Shown piece by piece: positions 19,532 to 28,840 of a stretch of DNA of 64,000 nt. Location of the stretch: assembly GCF_000522505.1 (NCBI RefSeq), contig NZ_AZMV01000001.1, positions 186,001 to 250,000 on the forward strand, in the 5' to 3' direction. This DNA comes from Bifidobacterium moukalabense DSM 27321 (GTDB lineage Bacteria; Actinomycetota; Actinomycetes; Actinomycetales; Bifidobacteriaceae). Positions within the stretch are counted from its first letter, which is position 1. Each line of letters starts with the position of its first letter. Below the pieces are notes generated by a model that did no database searches, had not been told where the DNA came from, and worked only from the letters and a program-made list of their open reading frames with translations. A program made the position numbers and the translations under genes.

Positions 19532-22374
19532 TTCGTATCGGTTTGCGCGACGCAAGAAGTCATTTCAGCCGCTTCATCATGTCGATCGTGGCCATCGCGC
19601 TCGGCGTGAGCTTCGTGGTCGGTTCGTTCTGCTTCCGTGAGATGCTCGACAGCCAGGTCTCGCAGATGATGGCCACCAACGCCGACCATGATGTGTACGT
19701 ACGTGGCGCCAAACAGACCAAGAGCGGTTCGACGCTGCTCGCATCGGGCTCGTCGATGGCAAGCTATAACGCCATCGATGTGAACCTTGCCGACGACATC
19801 GCCAAGGTGAAAGGAGTCTCATCGGCGCGCGTGGTCTACTCGCTTACCGGCGTGGTATTGGTCGACAACCATGGCGACGCCGTGACCACCATGGGCTCGC
19901 CCTCGATGGCGATCGGCATCAGTGCCTCGGCCCCGTGGCGTTCCGCCAAGTTCACCTCCGGCACGTATCCGCAAGGCGAGGATGAGATCGCCCTGCATTC
20001 CTTCGCTGCGGAACGATCCGGCCTCAAGGTGGGAGACAAGGCGAAGATCGTCTACTCCGACGGCCCGCATGACGTGACGGTCAGCGGCATCTTCTCGACC
20101 TCCGCAAGCCAGGCGGGCGCCATCATCATCGGCGTCGATCCGAGCGTGGCCAAGGCGCAATCCGACAAGCAATCGGACGATGCCGACAAGACCGCACAGA
20201 TCTGCGTCTACGGAAACGCGACCACGCCGTTGAGCGAGTCCGAACAACAACGGCTGGCGGACCGCATCAACAAGGCGCTGCCCAAGGACTCCCAGGCGCA
20301 CGCCGTCACCGGGGATGAGTACCGCGACGATTCCACCAAGGCCACGCAGGATTCGCTCGGCTTCATCCAGCCGCTGATCCTCATCTTCGCCGTCATCGCG
20401 CTATTCGTCGGCTCGTTCATCATTGCGAACACCTTCTCGATGATTGTACGTGAGTCGATGCGCGGATATGCGCTGCTGCGTTCCATCGGTGCCTCGCCGG
20501 CACAGGTCTTCTCCACGGTGATCGTGCAGGCGATGCTGCTCGGCCTGGTCGGTTCGGGCGTGGGCATCGCGCTCGGCTGGGGCATGGTGCGGCTGATCGT
20601 CATGGGGTTGGCGAATATGGGATTGCCACTGACCGGCGCCGCCGATCCGTCCATCTCCGATATGGTGATCGGCCTGATCGTGGGCGTGCTGGTCACGTTG
20701 GTCGGCGCGGCGTTGCCCGCGCGCAACGCCGCGCTTGCCCCGCCGATTCAGGCGATGAACGAGACGGTGAACCCGGAAAAGCCGGTACGTCTGCGTGGCA
20801 TCGCCGGCACGATCATGGTGGTGCTCGGCTTCGGCGGCTGGGCGTTCGCCTGTGCCATGGCCGCAACGGACGGCGATGGTCCGACGCCATGGGATGCGGT
20901 GAACCACATCTCCATCGGCTGGCCGCTCGGCATCGGCGCGGCGTTGATCGTGATCGGCGTGATCATGGCCGGACCGGCGTTCGTCTCCCCGGCCGGCAAC
21001 ATATTGGGCTGGCTGCCGTCGAGGATCTTCACCGTCACCGGTCGGCTCGCGACGCGCAACATCTCCCGTTCCAAGAGACGCACGTCGAATACCGCCGCCG
21101 CGCTGTTCGTAGGCGTCGCGATCGTCAGCTGCCTCGGCGTGGTGGCCTCGTCGGCGAAGGCCTCGGTCAATTCCTTGGTGGACAACGGCTTCGAAGCCGA
21201 TTTCGCCGTGACCTCCGCATCCTTCGGGCGGCTGCCCGATGAGGCCATAGCCGACATCAGGAACACCGACGGCGTCAAAACGGTCACCACGAACCGTCTG
21301 CTGACCGGTGTCAAGTATGATGGCCGATCCGCCGGTGGCGTGACATTCGCCACGCAGACGCACCTGTTCACCGACGTGTTCGCCGCGGAGACCACCGAAG
21401 GCGATGCCGTCAAGGCACTGAGGAACGGCGAGCTGCTGGTCGGCAAGAACATCGCCGAAGACCGGGGTTGGCATGTAGGAGACCGGGTCGAGGTCTCCGC
21501 CGAGAACACGGTGGTCGACAAGGAGGCCACCGAGCAGGCCCAGGCCGATTACCAGGCCCAGGTACAGGCGCATGTGCAGGAGCTGCAGAACGAGGCGCAA
21601 CGGATGGCCGCATCCGGTGATCTGGCGGGGGCGCAGGCCAAGACGAACGAGATCCAGCAGTATACCGCCGATGCGCAGAATATCGATCCGCAGACATTGG
21701 TCAGAACGAAGAAGGAGACCACGCACAAGACGATCAAGATCGGTGCGATCGTGTCGAATTCCGTGTATCGCGACAATGTGATGCTCAACGATGACATCGC
21801 CGAGCAAATCGGCAACAAGCAGACCATGTTCCCCATGTCCCTGTACGTCAAGGCCAAGGCCGGCACCGACATCGCAACGGTGAAGCGGAACATCAAGAAC
21901 GCCGTGAAGAAGTACTACACGATTTCGGTGTTCGACCGCGACGAATACAAATCGACGATGAGTTCGCTGATCGACCAGGTGCTCATGATTCTGTATGCGC
22001 TGTTGGCATTGTCGATCATCATTGCGATTTTCGGCATCGTGAATACGCTGGCGTTGAATGTATCGGAACGTACCAGGGAGATCGGTCTGTTACGGGCCAT
22101 CGGCACGTCACGCGGGCAGGTGCGTGGCATGCTCGGCATCGAGGCGGCCGTCATCTCCGTGTTCGGCACGGTGATGGGATTGGCGGTCGGTGTCTCTGCC
22201 GGCGTGGTGATTCGCGCCGTCTACGCCTCCGAAGGATTGGAGACGCTTGCGGTTCCGTGGACGCAGTTGCTGATCTTCCTCGCGCTGTCAATCGTGGTCG
22301 GCCTGGTCTCCAGCATCTCGCCGGCATCCCGCGCCCTCAGGCAGCCCGTCCTCGATGCCGTGGCCAGCGAATAG
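19528..22374 (+). CDS. FtsX-like ABC transporter permease, duplicated core
   Basis: Membrane partner of the ATPase just upstream. It is 948 aa with an N-terminal helix (about 15-40), a MacB-type extracytoplasmic domain, an FtsX core of three helices (about 270-400), a further pair of helices near 425-480, then a second extracytoplasmic domain and a second FtsX core at the C-terminus (about 815-940), ending SPASRALRQPVLDAVASE. Residues about 661-730 in the second extracytoplasmic domain are a Gln/Ala-rich predicted coiled coil (QADYQAQVQAHVQELQNEAQ). The two-core layout is typical of actinobacterial MacB-like permeases. Probable roles are lipoprotein release or envelope-stress defence. The substrate is not known. 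Confidence 0.92.
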   Translation: MIRIGLRDARSHFSRFIMSIVAIALGVSFVVGSFCFREMLDSQVSQMMATNADHDVYVRGAKQTKSGSTLLASGSSMASYNAIDVNLADDIAKVKGVSSARVVYSLTGVVLVDNHGDAVTTMGSPSMAIGISASAPWRSAKFTSGTYPQGEDEIALHSFAAERSGLKVGDKAKIVYSDGPHDVTVSGIFSTSASQAGAIIIGVDPSVAKAQSDKQSDDADKTAQICVYGNATTPLSESEQQRLADRINKALPKDSQAHAVTGDEYRDDSTKATQDSLGFIQPLILIFAVIALFVGSFIIANTFSMIVRESMRGYALLRSIGASPAQVFSTVIVQAMLLGLVGSGVGIALGWGMVRLIVMGLANMGLPLTGAADPSISDMVIGLIVGVLVTLVGAALPARNAALAPPIQAMNETVNPEKPVRLRGIAGTIMVVLGFGGWAFACAMAATDGDGPTPWDAVNHISIGWPLGIGAALIVIGVIMAGPAFVSPAGNILGWLPSRIFTVTGRLATRNISRSKRRTSNTAAALFVGVAIVSCLGVVASSAKASVNSLVDNGFEADFAVTSASFGRLPDEAIADIRNTDGVKTVTTNRLLTGVKYDGRSAGGVTFATQTHLFTDVFAAETTEGDAVKALRNGELLVGKNIAEDRGWHVGDRVEVSAENTVVDKEATEQAQADYQAQVQAHVQELQNEAQRMAASGDLAGAQAKTNEIQQYTADAQNIDPQTLVRTKKETTHKTIKIGAIVSNSVYRDNVMLNDDIAEQIGNKQTMFPMSLYVKAKAGTDIATVKRNIKNAVKKYYTISVFDRDEYKSTMSSLIDQVLMILYALLALSIIIAIFGIVNTLALNVSERTREIGLLRAIGTSRGQVRGMLGIEAAVISVFGTVMGLAVGVSAGVVIRAVYASEGLETLAVPWTQLLIFLALSIVVGLVSSISPASRALRQPVLDAVASE

Positions 22375-22413
22375 GTCTAGACTGGCGGTAAACGGTTCAA
22401 CGAAGGGGACGAT

Positions 22414-22671
22414 ATGCCGATTCCACATGAGATTCCTACCGGTGCACGCATTGTGGTGCGTATCTGCGAAGGAGTGGATCCGACCGACCAACGCATGAAA
22501 TTCCGCGATTTCGTCGGCCACGTGCGCTCCTGGGACGGTCAGACGCTGGAGCTGCTGCGGGACGCGACCGCCAATGGCTCACGTCCCGCGCAGCGTGTCG
22601 GCATTCCCGCCGACACGATCGTCACGATCAAACCGATCCCCGAACGTTCCATGACCCGTCCACGGCCGTAA
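22414..22671 (+). CDS. small conserved protein, DUF6725-like
   Basis: An 85-aa soluble protein without signal peptide or membrane segment. It is predicted to be mostly beta-strand (GARIVVRICEG, KFRDFVGHVRSWDGQTLELLRD, PADTIVTIKPIP), a small barrel resembling the histone-acetyltransferase leader domain family seen in actinobacteria. I assign it tentatively to DUF6725. It follows the permease by 39 bases on the same strand with GAAGGGGACGAT before the ATG, and converges on tyrA. The function is unknown. Confidence 0.75.
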   Translation: MPIPHEIPTGARIVVRICEGVDPTDQRMKFRDFVGHVRSWDGQTLELLRDATANGSRPAQRVGIPADTIVTIKPIPERSMTRPRP

Positions 22672-22688
22672 CGCCGTTCCGCCGAGCG

Positions 22689-23747
22689 TCACACGGCGGA
22701 ACGGATCTGGACGTCAACCGCATGGTCATCGGTGAAGCGGATGATGTGCTCTCCCCTGCGGGCGGATTCCAGCAGCATCTGCTGCCAACCTTCCGTAGGG
22801 ATCTCAAGCGGAATCGTCTCGCGATCCTTCTGGGAGCCGGACCGTTGCATGGCGGCCCTGTAATCGCGGAACGGCTGCCCCTGCGCAAAGAAACGAGTCA
22901 TCTCCCTGGCGTCGCTTTCCTGGGTGGCGACGGTCTGCAATGCTCCGACGCCCTGAGCTTGAACGCCGTGCAGCACATTAGCCATCAGCGTCAGACGGTT
23001 GGCCATATTGCGCAACAGCAGCTCCACGTTGGCCGCATCCTCTTCGACCATGGCACGCGTGCGCTCCGGATCGGTCAGCGCCACACGGGTCATGTCACGC
23101 CAGGACCCCGCGGCGAGCGCGGCGGCGATATTGCGATTCGGATTGACCACAAGCTCGTTGATCATGGCCGTGGCGATGACGTGCGGCATATGCGAGATCA
23201 AGGCGGCGCAACGATCATGCGTGGCATCGTCAAGCACGATCAGACGATTGGCGCAGGCATCGGTGACCATCTTCGCGACGGCAAGGAACCGCCGATAATC
23301 AGTATGGTCGTCCACGGTGATGGCCCACAATGCATCGTCGTATAGTGCGGGATCCGAGGATTCCCAGCCGGACAGCTCGTTGCCGGCCATCGGATGCGCG
23401 CCGACGTAGCAGCCCTCCAGTCCGACGGCCTTCACCTGGTCACGCACCATGCCCTTGACGCTGCCGACATCGGTGAGCGTGGTCGCGGTCTGGTCGATCA
23501 GCGGCTTCAATACGCCGAGAATCTGCGGCATGGCCTTAAGCGGATTGCACAGCACAAGCACATCGGGTTTGCCGTCGGCCAGGGCCGCCAGCGTCGGTGT
23601 GCAGACGATGCCGTCCGCCTCGGCGGTCGCATAGGGGCGGTCGTTGTGGTTCCAGGCCGTCACATCGCAGCCTGCGTTGGCGAGCCTACGTGCCAGCGAA
23701 CCTCCGATCAGGCCCAATCCCACGATTGCGATACGTTGCTTCGCCAC
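22689..23747 (-). CDS. tyrA: prephenate dehydrogenase
   Basis: Oxidatively decarboxylates prephenate to 4-hydroxyphenylpyruvate in tyrosine synthesis. The N-terminal NAD(P)-binding motif is VGLGLIGGSLARRL, followed by the conserved GAHPMAGNELSGWE and the helical C-terminal dimer domain. A GTG at 23747 is the best start: GGGAG lies 5 bases before it and the product then begins directly with the Rossmann strand. The same frame is open to an ATG at 23783, which would add 12 residues. It is 352 aa. The first 40 bases overlap the end of pheA, so the two aromatic amino acid genes are co-transcribed and coupled. Confidence 0.95.
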   Translation of the reverse strand: MAKQRIAIVGLGLIGGSLARRLANAGCDVTAWNHNDRPYATAEADGIVCTPTLAALADGKPDVLVLCNPLKAMPQILGVLKPLIDQTATTLTDVGSVKGMVRDQVKAVGLEGCYVGAHPMAGNELSGWESSDPALYDDALWAITVDDHTDYRRFLAVAKMVTDACANRLIVLDDATHDRCAALISHMPHVIATAMINELVVNPNRNIAAALAAGSWRDMTRVALTDPERTRAMVEEDAANVELLLRNMANRLTLMANVLHGVQAQGVGALQTVATQESDAREMTRFFAQGQPFRDYRAAMQRSGSQKDRETIPLEIPTEGWQQMLLESARRGEHIIRFTDDHAVDVQIRSAV

Positions 23748-24721
23748 ATCAGCTCCCTTCTTACCGTACCGTCGTTCTGCCAATCCTCGGGCAGATGCCT
23801 GTCATCAAGGCGTACTCCGCCCTGCGGCAGCATCCAGCTGGTCACCGGCGGGCTTGGCCGTTCCCTGCGCGGGTAGACGGCCAGGGTCTTGGCCCAGTCT
23901 CCATGTTCGGCGATCTCCACGAGCGCGTCGTGGAACCGCTGCTCCCACGGTGCCGCATCGAATGTGGCGATGAAGCTGTAGGTGCCGTCATGCCCTTTGA
24001 TCGGGCGTGAGATGAAGCTGGTCATGTTGAGTCCCGCATCGCGGAACACGTCCAGCAGATCGGCAAGCACGCCCGGGCCGGTGACCAAGGGGATGAGCGT
24101 CAGCACCGATTCATAATCCACATCGGCTTGGGATTTCGGCCGTTCCAGCAAAGCAGCGACCTCCTCCCGGCGGGCCAGCACGAGAAACTCGGTGCGCGCA
24201 CCCTGATAGTCCTGTACCGCGCTGCCGACTCGTTCGATGTCATACAGATCGCCGCAGATACGTGGTCCGAGTGCGATCTCGCCAGGCTTAAGGTCACGGC
24301 AGGCGGCGGCGTTGGATGATGCCGGCGCCGGGTCAAGACGATGTTCGGCGATGAATCGCCTGCACTGTGCAAGGCCATGCGGGTGAGCCGCGGCGACGTG
24401 GGCGTCCTCCAATCCGGCGCCGGGCATCGTGTAGGCGTCGAATTCGACGTTCACGCCGATGCGGGCGAAGCCGACCAGATCCCGTGCGTCGATCAGAGCA
24501 TCGAGATTCGGCACGACATAGCCCTCGACGTTGTTCTCCCACGCGATGACGCCCCAGCCTTCGCCATTTTGCGCGGCCTGCATGATCTGCGGCACACCGT
24601 CACAGGCGATGAGGTCAAAACCCTCGGGTACGGACGATTGCAACAGTTCGGCCGCGTTGACCGCCGCCTGATGCGTGAACGTGCCTTGGGGCCCAAGATA
24701 GAACAGCTTCCGTGCATTCAT
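23708..24721 (-). CDS. pheA: prephenate dehydratase
   Basis: Converts prephenate to phenylpyruvate in phenylalanine synthesis. The PDT domain begins YLGPQGTFTHQAAVNAAELL and has the WENNVEGYV and conserved regulatory segments, followed by an ACT domain (TGPGVLADLLDVFRDAGLN and SFISRPIKG) that senses phenylalanine in the family. There is no chorismate mutase domain. I start at ATG 24721 (AAGGAG 9 bases upstream) rather than at the ATG 11 codons earlier. It is 337 aa, somewhat longer than usual because of a C-terminal tail (HLPEDWQNDGTVRREL) that overlaps tyrA by 40 bases. Confidence 0.95.
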   Translation of the reverse strand: MNARKLFYLGPQGTFTHQAAVNAAELLQSSVPEGFDLIACDGVPQIMQAAQNGEGWGVIAWENNVEGYVVPNLDALIDARDLVGFARIGVNVEFDAYTMPGAGLEDAHVAAAHPHGLAQCRRFIAEHRLDPAPASSNAAACRDLKPGEIALGPRICGDLYDIERVGSAVQDYQGARTEFLVLARREEVAALLERPKSQADVDYESVLTLIPLVTGPGVLADLLDVFRDAGLNMTSFISRPIKGHDGTYSFIATFDAAPWEQRFHDALVEIAEHGDWAKTLAVYPRRERPSPPVTSWMLPQGGVRLDDRHLPEDWQNDGTVRRELMWRSNVSQSWDWA

Positions 24722-24784
24722 ATCTTTCCGCTCCTTTTCCATGCCTCCCTGCACCTTACCGTAGCGGTGGCCCGCAATGCGGCG

Positions 24785-25261
24785 CTATTCCATCGGTTGG
24801 GCGTCCTCGTCCGTACGAGGAGGCATGACGAACCAGCGTTTTGGCAGCAGCAGCATGATGCATGGAATGAGCACGACGCCGTACAGCCAGCAGTAGCCGG
24901 CGTAGTTGCTGAAGAACGGCAGGTTCGCCTCACTGCCGAAACCGACCGGGATCAGGGCGTCGCCGCCCGGACCATAGCCTGCCATGACCGTCCATACCAC
25001 CAGCGACGAACTGATGAGGTGCAATGCGAGTCCGACGATGCCGTCACGTGAGCGGGCGCACCATGTGGAGAGGATCACGATGAGGAAGGCCAGCACCAAG
25101 CCATACGGGATGTTCATCGAAGCGCCCATACGGTGGGCCATCGTGCCGACGGCGCCGACGGCCGCGCCGGAAAGCAGATCGATGAGGAGCCGTATCGGCA
25201 CCGGCTGCCGATGCGACCATGGCAGCAGTCCGCGATCATCGTTCCGTGTCATATTCGCCAC
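24785..25261 (-). CDS. four-helix membrane protein, DUF6113-like
   Basis: A 158-aa membrane protein with four hydrophobic stretches (LLIDLLSGAAVGAVG, IPYGLVLAFLIVILS, GIVGLALHLISSSLVVW and YCWLYGVVLIPCIMLLL). It resembles the small actinobacterial DUF6113 proteins, often found beside typA, as here. I favour the GTG at 25261, with GAGG 6 bases before it; an ATG at 25273 is in frame but abuts its AAGGA. It lies downstream of typA but is separated from it by the terminator. The function is unknown. Confidence 0.65.
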   Translation of the reverse strand: MANMTRNDDRGLLPWSHRQPVPIRLLIDLLSGAAVGAVGTMAHRMGASMNIPYGLVLAFLIVILSTWCARSRDGIVGLALHLISSSLVVWTVMAGYGPGGDALIPVGFGSEANLPFFSNYAGYCWLYGVVLIPCIMLLLPKRWFVMPPRTDEDAQPME

Positions 25262-25336
25262 TATCCGCCTCATTCCTTAACCATTCCACCGCAACGATTC
25301 CATCTCACTGTATACCCCTCGCACAGGAAAGGAAAA

Positions 25337-25364
25337 GGAGAGATGCGCATCCGCGCATCTCTCC
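25337..25364 (-). terminator. terminator after typA
   Basis: A perfect 12-bp stem (25337-25348 with 25353-25364; GGAGAGATGCGC) with a 4-base loop and a T/C-rich tail CCTTTTCCTTTCC-like on the minus strand, 15 bases after the typA stop. Confidence 0.85.
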
Positions 25365-25379
25365 CCTTTCAATCAGCGA

Positions 25380-27308
25380 TCACTTGCCCTGCTGATTGTT
25401 CTGGCGACGCTGCTTGGCGCGCCACTTGTACCAATCCTCACGATTGAGGATGATCTTGCGGATGCGGATGGACTCCGGAGTGACTTCCACGCACTCATCC
25501 TCGTTGGCGAAATCCAGGGATTCCTCAAGACTCATCTTGATCGGCGGGGTCAGGGTTTCCAGCACGTCGGCGGTGGAGGAACGCATGTTGGTCATGTGCT
25601 TGGCGAGCGTGATGTTCACATCCAGCTCGTCCGGCTTGTTGTTCACACCGACGACCTGTCCCTCATACACCGGGGACTGCGGTTCGACGAAGAAATTGCC
25701 GCGGGCCTGCAGGCGCTGCATGGCATACGGGGTGGCGACGCCCTTGCGGTCGCAGACCATGGAACCGTTCTGACGGGTCACGATCTGGCCGGCCCACGGA
25801 GCGTAGCCTGCGGAGATGGAGGCCGCGATGCCGGTGCCGCGGGTGGCGGACAGCAGGGCGGTGCGGAAGCCGATAAGGCCACGGGACGGCACGGTGAACT
25901 GCAGTCGCACCCAACCGGTGCCGTGGTTGGTCATGTTGTCCATGCGGCCCTTGCGATCGGCCATGAGCTGGGTGACGGTACCCATATACTCCTCCGGCAC
26001 GTCGATGGTGGTGTTCTCCATCGGCTCGTTGATGGCACCGTCAATGGTCTTGGTGACCACCTGCGGGCGGCCGACGGTCAGCTCGTAGCCTTCACGCCGC
26101 ATCTGTTCGGCAAGCACGGCCAGAGCGAGCTCGCCACGACCCTGGACCTCCCAGGCATCCGGACGCTCGGTCGGCAGCACCTTGATGGACACGTTGCCGA
26201 TGAGCTCGCGATCCAGACGATCCTTGATCATACGGGCGGTGAGCTTGTGGTCCTTGCCCTCGGTGCCGGCCAGCGGCGAGTCGTTGATGCCGAAGGTCAT
26301 GGAGATGGCCGGATCGTCGACATGGATGAGCGGCAGCGGGCGCGGATCGTTCGGGTCGACGATGGTCTCGCCGATCATGATGTCGTTCACTCCGGCCACG
26401 GCGACGATGTCGCCAGGGCCCGCGGAATCGACCGGGGTGCGCTCCAGACCCTGCGTACGCAGCAGCTCGGAAACGCGGAAGTTCTCGATGGAGCCGTCCA
26501 CACGGGACAGGCCGTAGGTCTTGCCCTTCTCAAGCACGCCGTTGTAGATGCGCACCAGGCCGAGTCGTCCGAGGAAGTCGGAGGAGTCGATGTTGGCTAC
26601 ATGGGCCTGCAGCGGCGCACCCTCCTCGTATTCCGGGGCCGGAATGTTCTTGATGATGGCCTCGAACAGCGGTTCGAGATCGTCGTTGTCCGGCAGACCG
26701 CCGTTCTCGGGCTGGTTGTCGGAGGCGTAGCCGGCCTTGGCGGCGCAGTAGATCACCGGCAGGTCGAAGAGGGCATCCTCATCGAGGTCGATGCCCTCTT
26801 CGATGACGTCCTGCGCCAGACCCAGCAGCAGGTCGGAGGCCTCGCCGACGACTTCCTCGATACGGGCGTCCGGACGATCCACCTTGTTCACGCACAGAAT
26901 AACCGGAAGCTTGGCTTCAAGGGCCTTGCGCAGCACGAAACGGGTCTGCGGCAACGGGCCTTCGGAAGCGTCCACCAGCAGCACGACACCATCGACCATG
27001 GAGATGCCACGCTCGACCTCACCGCCGAAATCGGCGTGTCCGGGGGTGTCGATGATGTTGAGGGTGATGCCTTCCGGATGACCGTACTTGGCGGCCAACG
27101 GGCCGGTGTACTGCACGGCGGTGTTCTTGGCAAGGATGGTGATGCCCTTTTCGCGTTCCAGATCGTTGGAGTCCATGACACGATCCGGCACTTCCTCACG
27201 CTCGTTGAACACGTGGGACTGCTGAAGCATGGCATTGACCAGGGTGGTCTTGCCATGATCGACGTGTGCCACAATAGCTACATTTCGAATATCGCCGCGA
27301 ACCGCCAT
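25380..27308 (-). CDS. typA: translational GTPase TypA/BipA
   Basis: A ribosome-binding GTPase of the EF-G class involved in 50S assembly and stress adaptation. The G motifs are [14 protein letters not shown], the switch I region around [21 protein letters not shown], and NKVD. These are followed by a beta-barrel domain 2, the EF-G-like domain III/V and the BipA-specific C-terminal domain, ending [15 protein letters not shown]. It is 642 aa, slightly longer than the 610-aa average. AAGAGAGG lies before the ATG. Monocistronic, with its own terminator. Confidence 0.97.
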   Translation of the reverse strand: MAVRGDIRNVAIVAHVDHGKTTLVNAMLQQSHVFNEREEVPDRVMDSNDLEREKGITILAKNTAVQYTGPLAAKYGHPEGITLNIIDTPGHADFGGEVERGISMVDGVVLLVDASEGPLPQTRFVLRKALEAKLPVILCVNKVDRPDARIEEVVGEASDLLLGLAQDVIEEGIDLDEDALFDLPVIYCAAKAGYASDNQPENGGLPDNDDLEPLFEAIIKNIPAPEYEEGAPLQAHVANIDSSDFLGRLGLVRIYNGVLEKGKTYGLSRVDGSIENFRVSELLRTQGLERTPVDSAGPGDIVAVAGVNDIMIGETIVDPNDPRPLPLIHVDDPAISMTFGINDSPLAGTEGKDHKLTARMIKDRLDRELIGNVSIKVLPTERPDAWEVQGRGELALAVLAEQMRREGYELTVGRPQVVTKTIDGAINEPMENTTIDVPEEYMGTVTQLMADRKGRMDNMTNHGTGWVRLQFTVPSRGLIGFRTALLSATRGTGIAASISAGYAPWAGQIVTRQNGSMVCDRKGVATPYAMQRLQARGNFFVEPQSPVYEGQVVGVNNKPDELDVNITLAKHMTNMRSSTADVLETLTPPIKMSLEESLDFANEDECVEVTPESIRIRKIILNREDWYKWRAKQRRQNNQQGK

Positions 27309-27426
27309 CGAAACCTCTCTTAATATTGCTGTTCTTTGCGTAACCGTTCGGTACGTGATTGGTTATCTATCTGCACTTACACACAAACCGAACCAATCCT
27401 AGCGAAGCATTACGACAGACGCGACA

Positions 27427-28785
27427 TCAGTCTTCGAGCTCCTTGCCGGTACGCTCGGGCAGGCATAGGGCCGCCACGCAGGCGAGGATGAACGCCACGG
27501 CGAACACGCTGAAGGCCACAGCCTTGTTGCCGCCCGACAACGTCAGGAACCACGGCATGAGCAGCGGTGCGATGATGGCCGCCACGCGGCCGCATGCCGC
27601 CGCCGCGCCCGCAGCCGCACCACGCAGACGGGTCGGGTAGATTTCCGGCGTTACGGCGTACAGCACGCCCCATGCGCCAAGATTCGAGGCGGACAGCAGC
27701 ATGCCGAAGCAGAGCACGGCGGCCACGGAACCGGCCTGGGAGAATGCGAACGCCGCCACTGCGGACACGGCGAGGAAGATGCTCAGCGTCTTGCGTCGGC
27801 CCCAGATCTCCACCAGCCATGCGGCCAGGAAGTAGCCCGGCAACTGCGCGATGGCGATGGCCAGCGTATAGCCGAACGATTTGGTCAACGAACCGAACTG
27901 GTCGGCCAGCAGCGATGGCATCCAGGTGAAGGCCCCGTAATAGGAGAAGTTCACGAAGAACCACGTGGCCCAGATCGCCGCGGTACGGGCGATGTACTTC
28001 CCGCCGAACAGTTCGCGGGTCCCGATCTTCGGCAGCGGCCGGCCCTTCGGCGAGGCCACCGGTTCGACGCCACCGGCCTGTTCGAAATAGCGCACGGCCC
28101 GCTCGGCCTCACGTTCACGGCCTTTGGATTCCAGGAATCGTACGGATTCCGGAATGTGCATGCGCGTCACGATGGCGTACAGCAATGGCAGCGCGCCGAT
28201 GAGCAATGCCCAGCGCCAGCCCCAGTCCCCGGTGTTCGGGATCACGAAGTAGCCGATGCATGCGGCCACGATCCAGCCGACGGCCCAGAAGGATTCCAGC
28301 AGCACCGTCATGCGGCCACGTTGTTTGGTCGGCGAGAACTCGGAGACGAGCGTCGAAGCGACCGGAAGCTCGGCGCCGAGGCCCAGGCCGATGATCAGTC
28401 GGGCGATGAGCAATGCCGCCAGCGACCACGACAACGCCATGCCGCCGTTGGCCAGGCCGAAAATCACCAATGTCGCGGAGAAGACCGTCTTGCGACCGAC
28501 TCGATCGGCCACATATCCGCCAAGCGCCGCGCCGATGGCCATGCCGACGAAGCCGATGGACAGTACCCAGCTTTTCTCCGTCGCCGTCAGATCGAAATGC
28601 GGGTCGGCTGCGATGGCGGCGACCACGAACGATACCAGGCCGACGTCCATGGCGTCGAACGCCCATCCGATGCCGGAGGCCACCAGCAGTTTGCGGTGCG
28701 CCTTGTTGAACGGCAGTCTGTCAAGCCGTTCGTTGCGGGTAAGCGTTGCCGCTGAATTCACGACCGTCGATTGAACAGTTGCCAT
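27427..28785 (-). CDS. niaP: niacin/nicotinamide MFS transporter NiaP
   Basis: A 12-helix major facilitator predicted to import nicotinate or nicotinamide. The segments GIGWAFDAMDVGLVSFV, ADRVGRKTVF and ELPVASTLVSEFSPTKQRGR, followed by LLESFWAVGWIVA, match the NiaP (YceI) family of Firmicutes closely rather than the aromatic-acid MHS group. It is 452 aa. GAGGATATTT precedes the ATG. It is the last gene of the nad operon, 55 bases after the cysteine desulfurase, and the NAD context supports the assignment. Biochemical proof of the substrate is not in the sequence. Confidence 0.88.
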   Translation of the reverse strand: MATVQSTVVNSAATLTRNERLDRLPFNKAHRKLLVASGIGWAFDAMDVGLVSFVVAAIAADPHFDLTATEKSWVLSIGFVGMAIGAALGGYVADRVGRKTVFSATLVIFGLANGGMALSWSLAALLIARLIIGLGLGAELPVASTLVSEFSPTKQRGRMTVLLESFWAVGWIVAACIGYFVIPNTGDWGWRWALLIGALPLLYAIVTRMHIPESVRFLESKGREREAERAVRYFEQAGGVEPVASPKGRPLPKIGTRELFGGKYIARTAAIWATWFFVNFSYYGAFTWMPSLLADQFGSLTKSFGYTLAIAIAQLPGYFLAAWLVEIWGRRKTLSIFLAVSAVAAFAFSQAGSVAAVLCFGMLLSASNLGAWGVLYAVTPEIYPTRLRGAAAGAAAACGRVAAIIAPLLMPWFLTLSGGNKAVAFSVFAVAFILACVAALCLPERTGKELED

Positions 28786-28840
28786 AAATATCCTCTTCTT
28801 CCCTTGGTTGTTATTTCCGAAAAACGAATCAGGCGATCGC

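Noticed and set aside
25596..27323. A 575-codon open frame opposite typA.
   Set aside because: Antisense to a universally conserved gene; codon bias alone explains the open frame.
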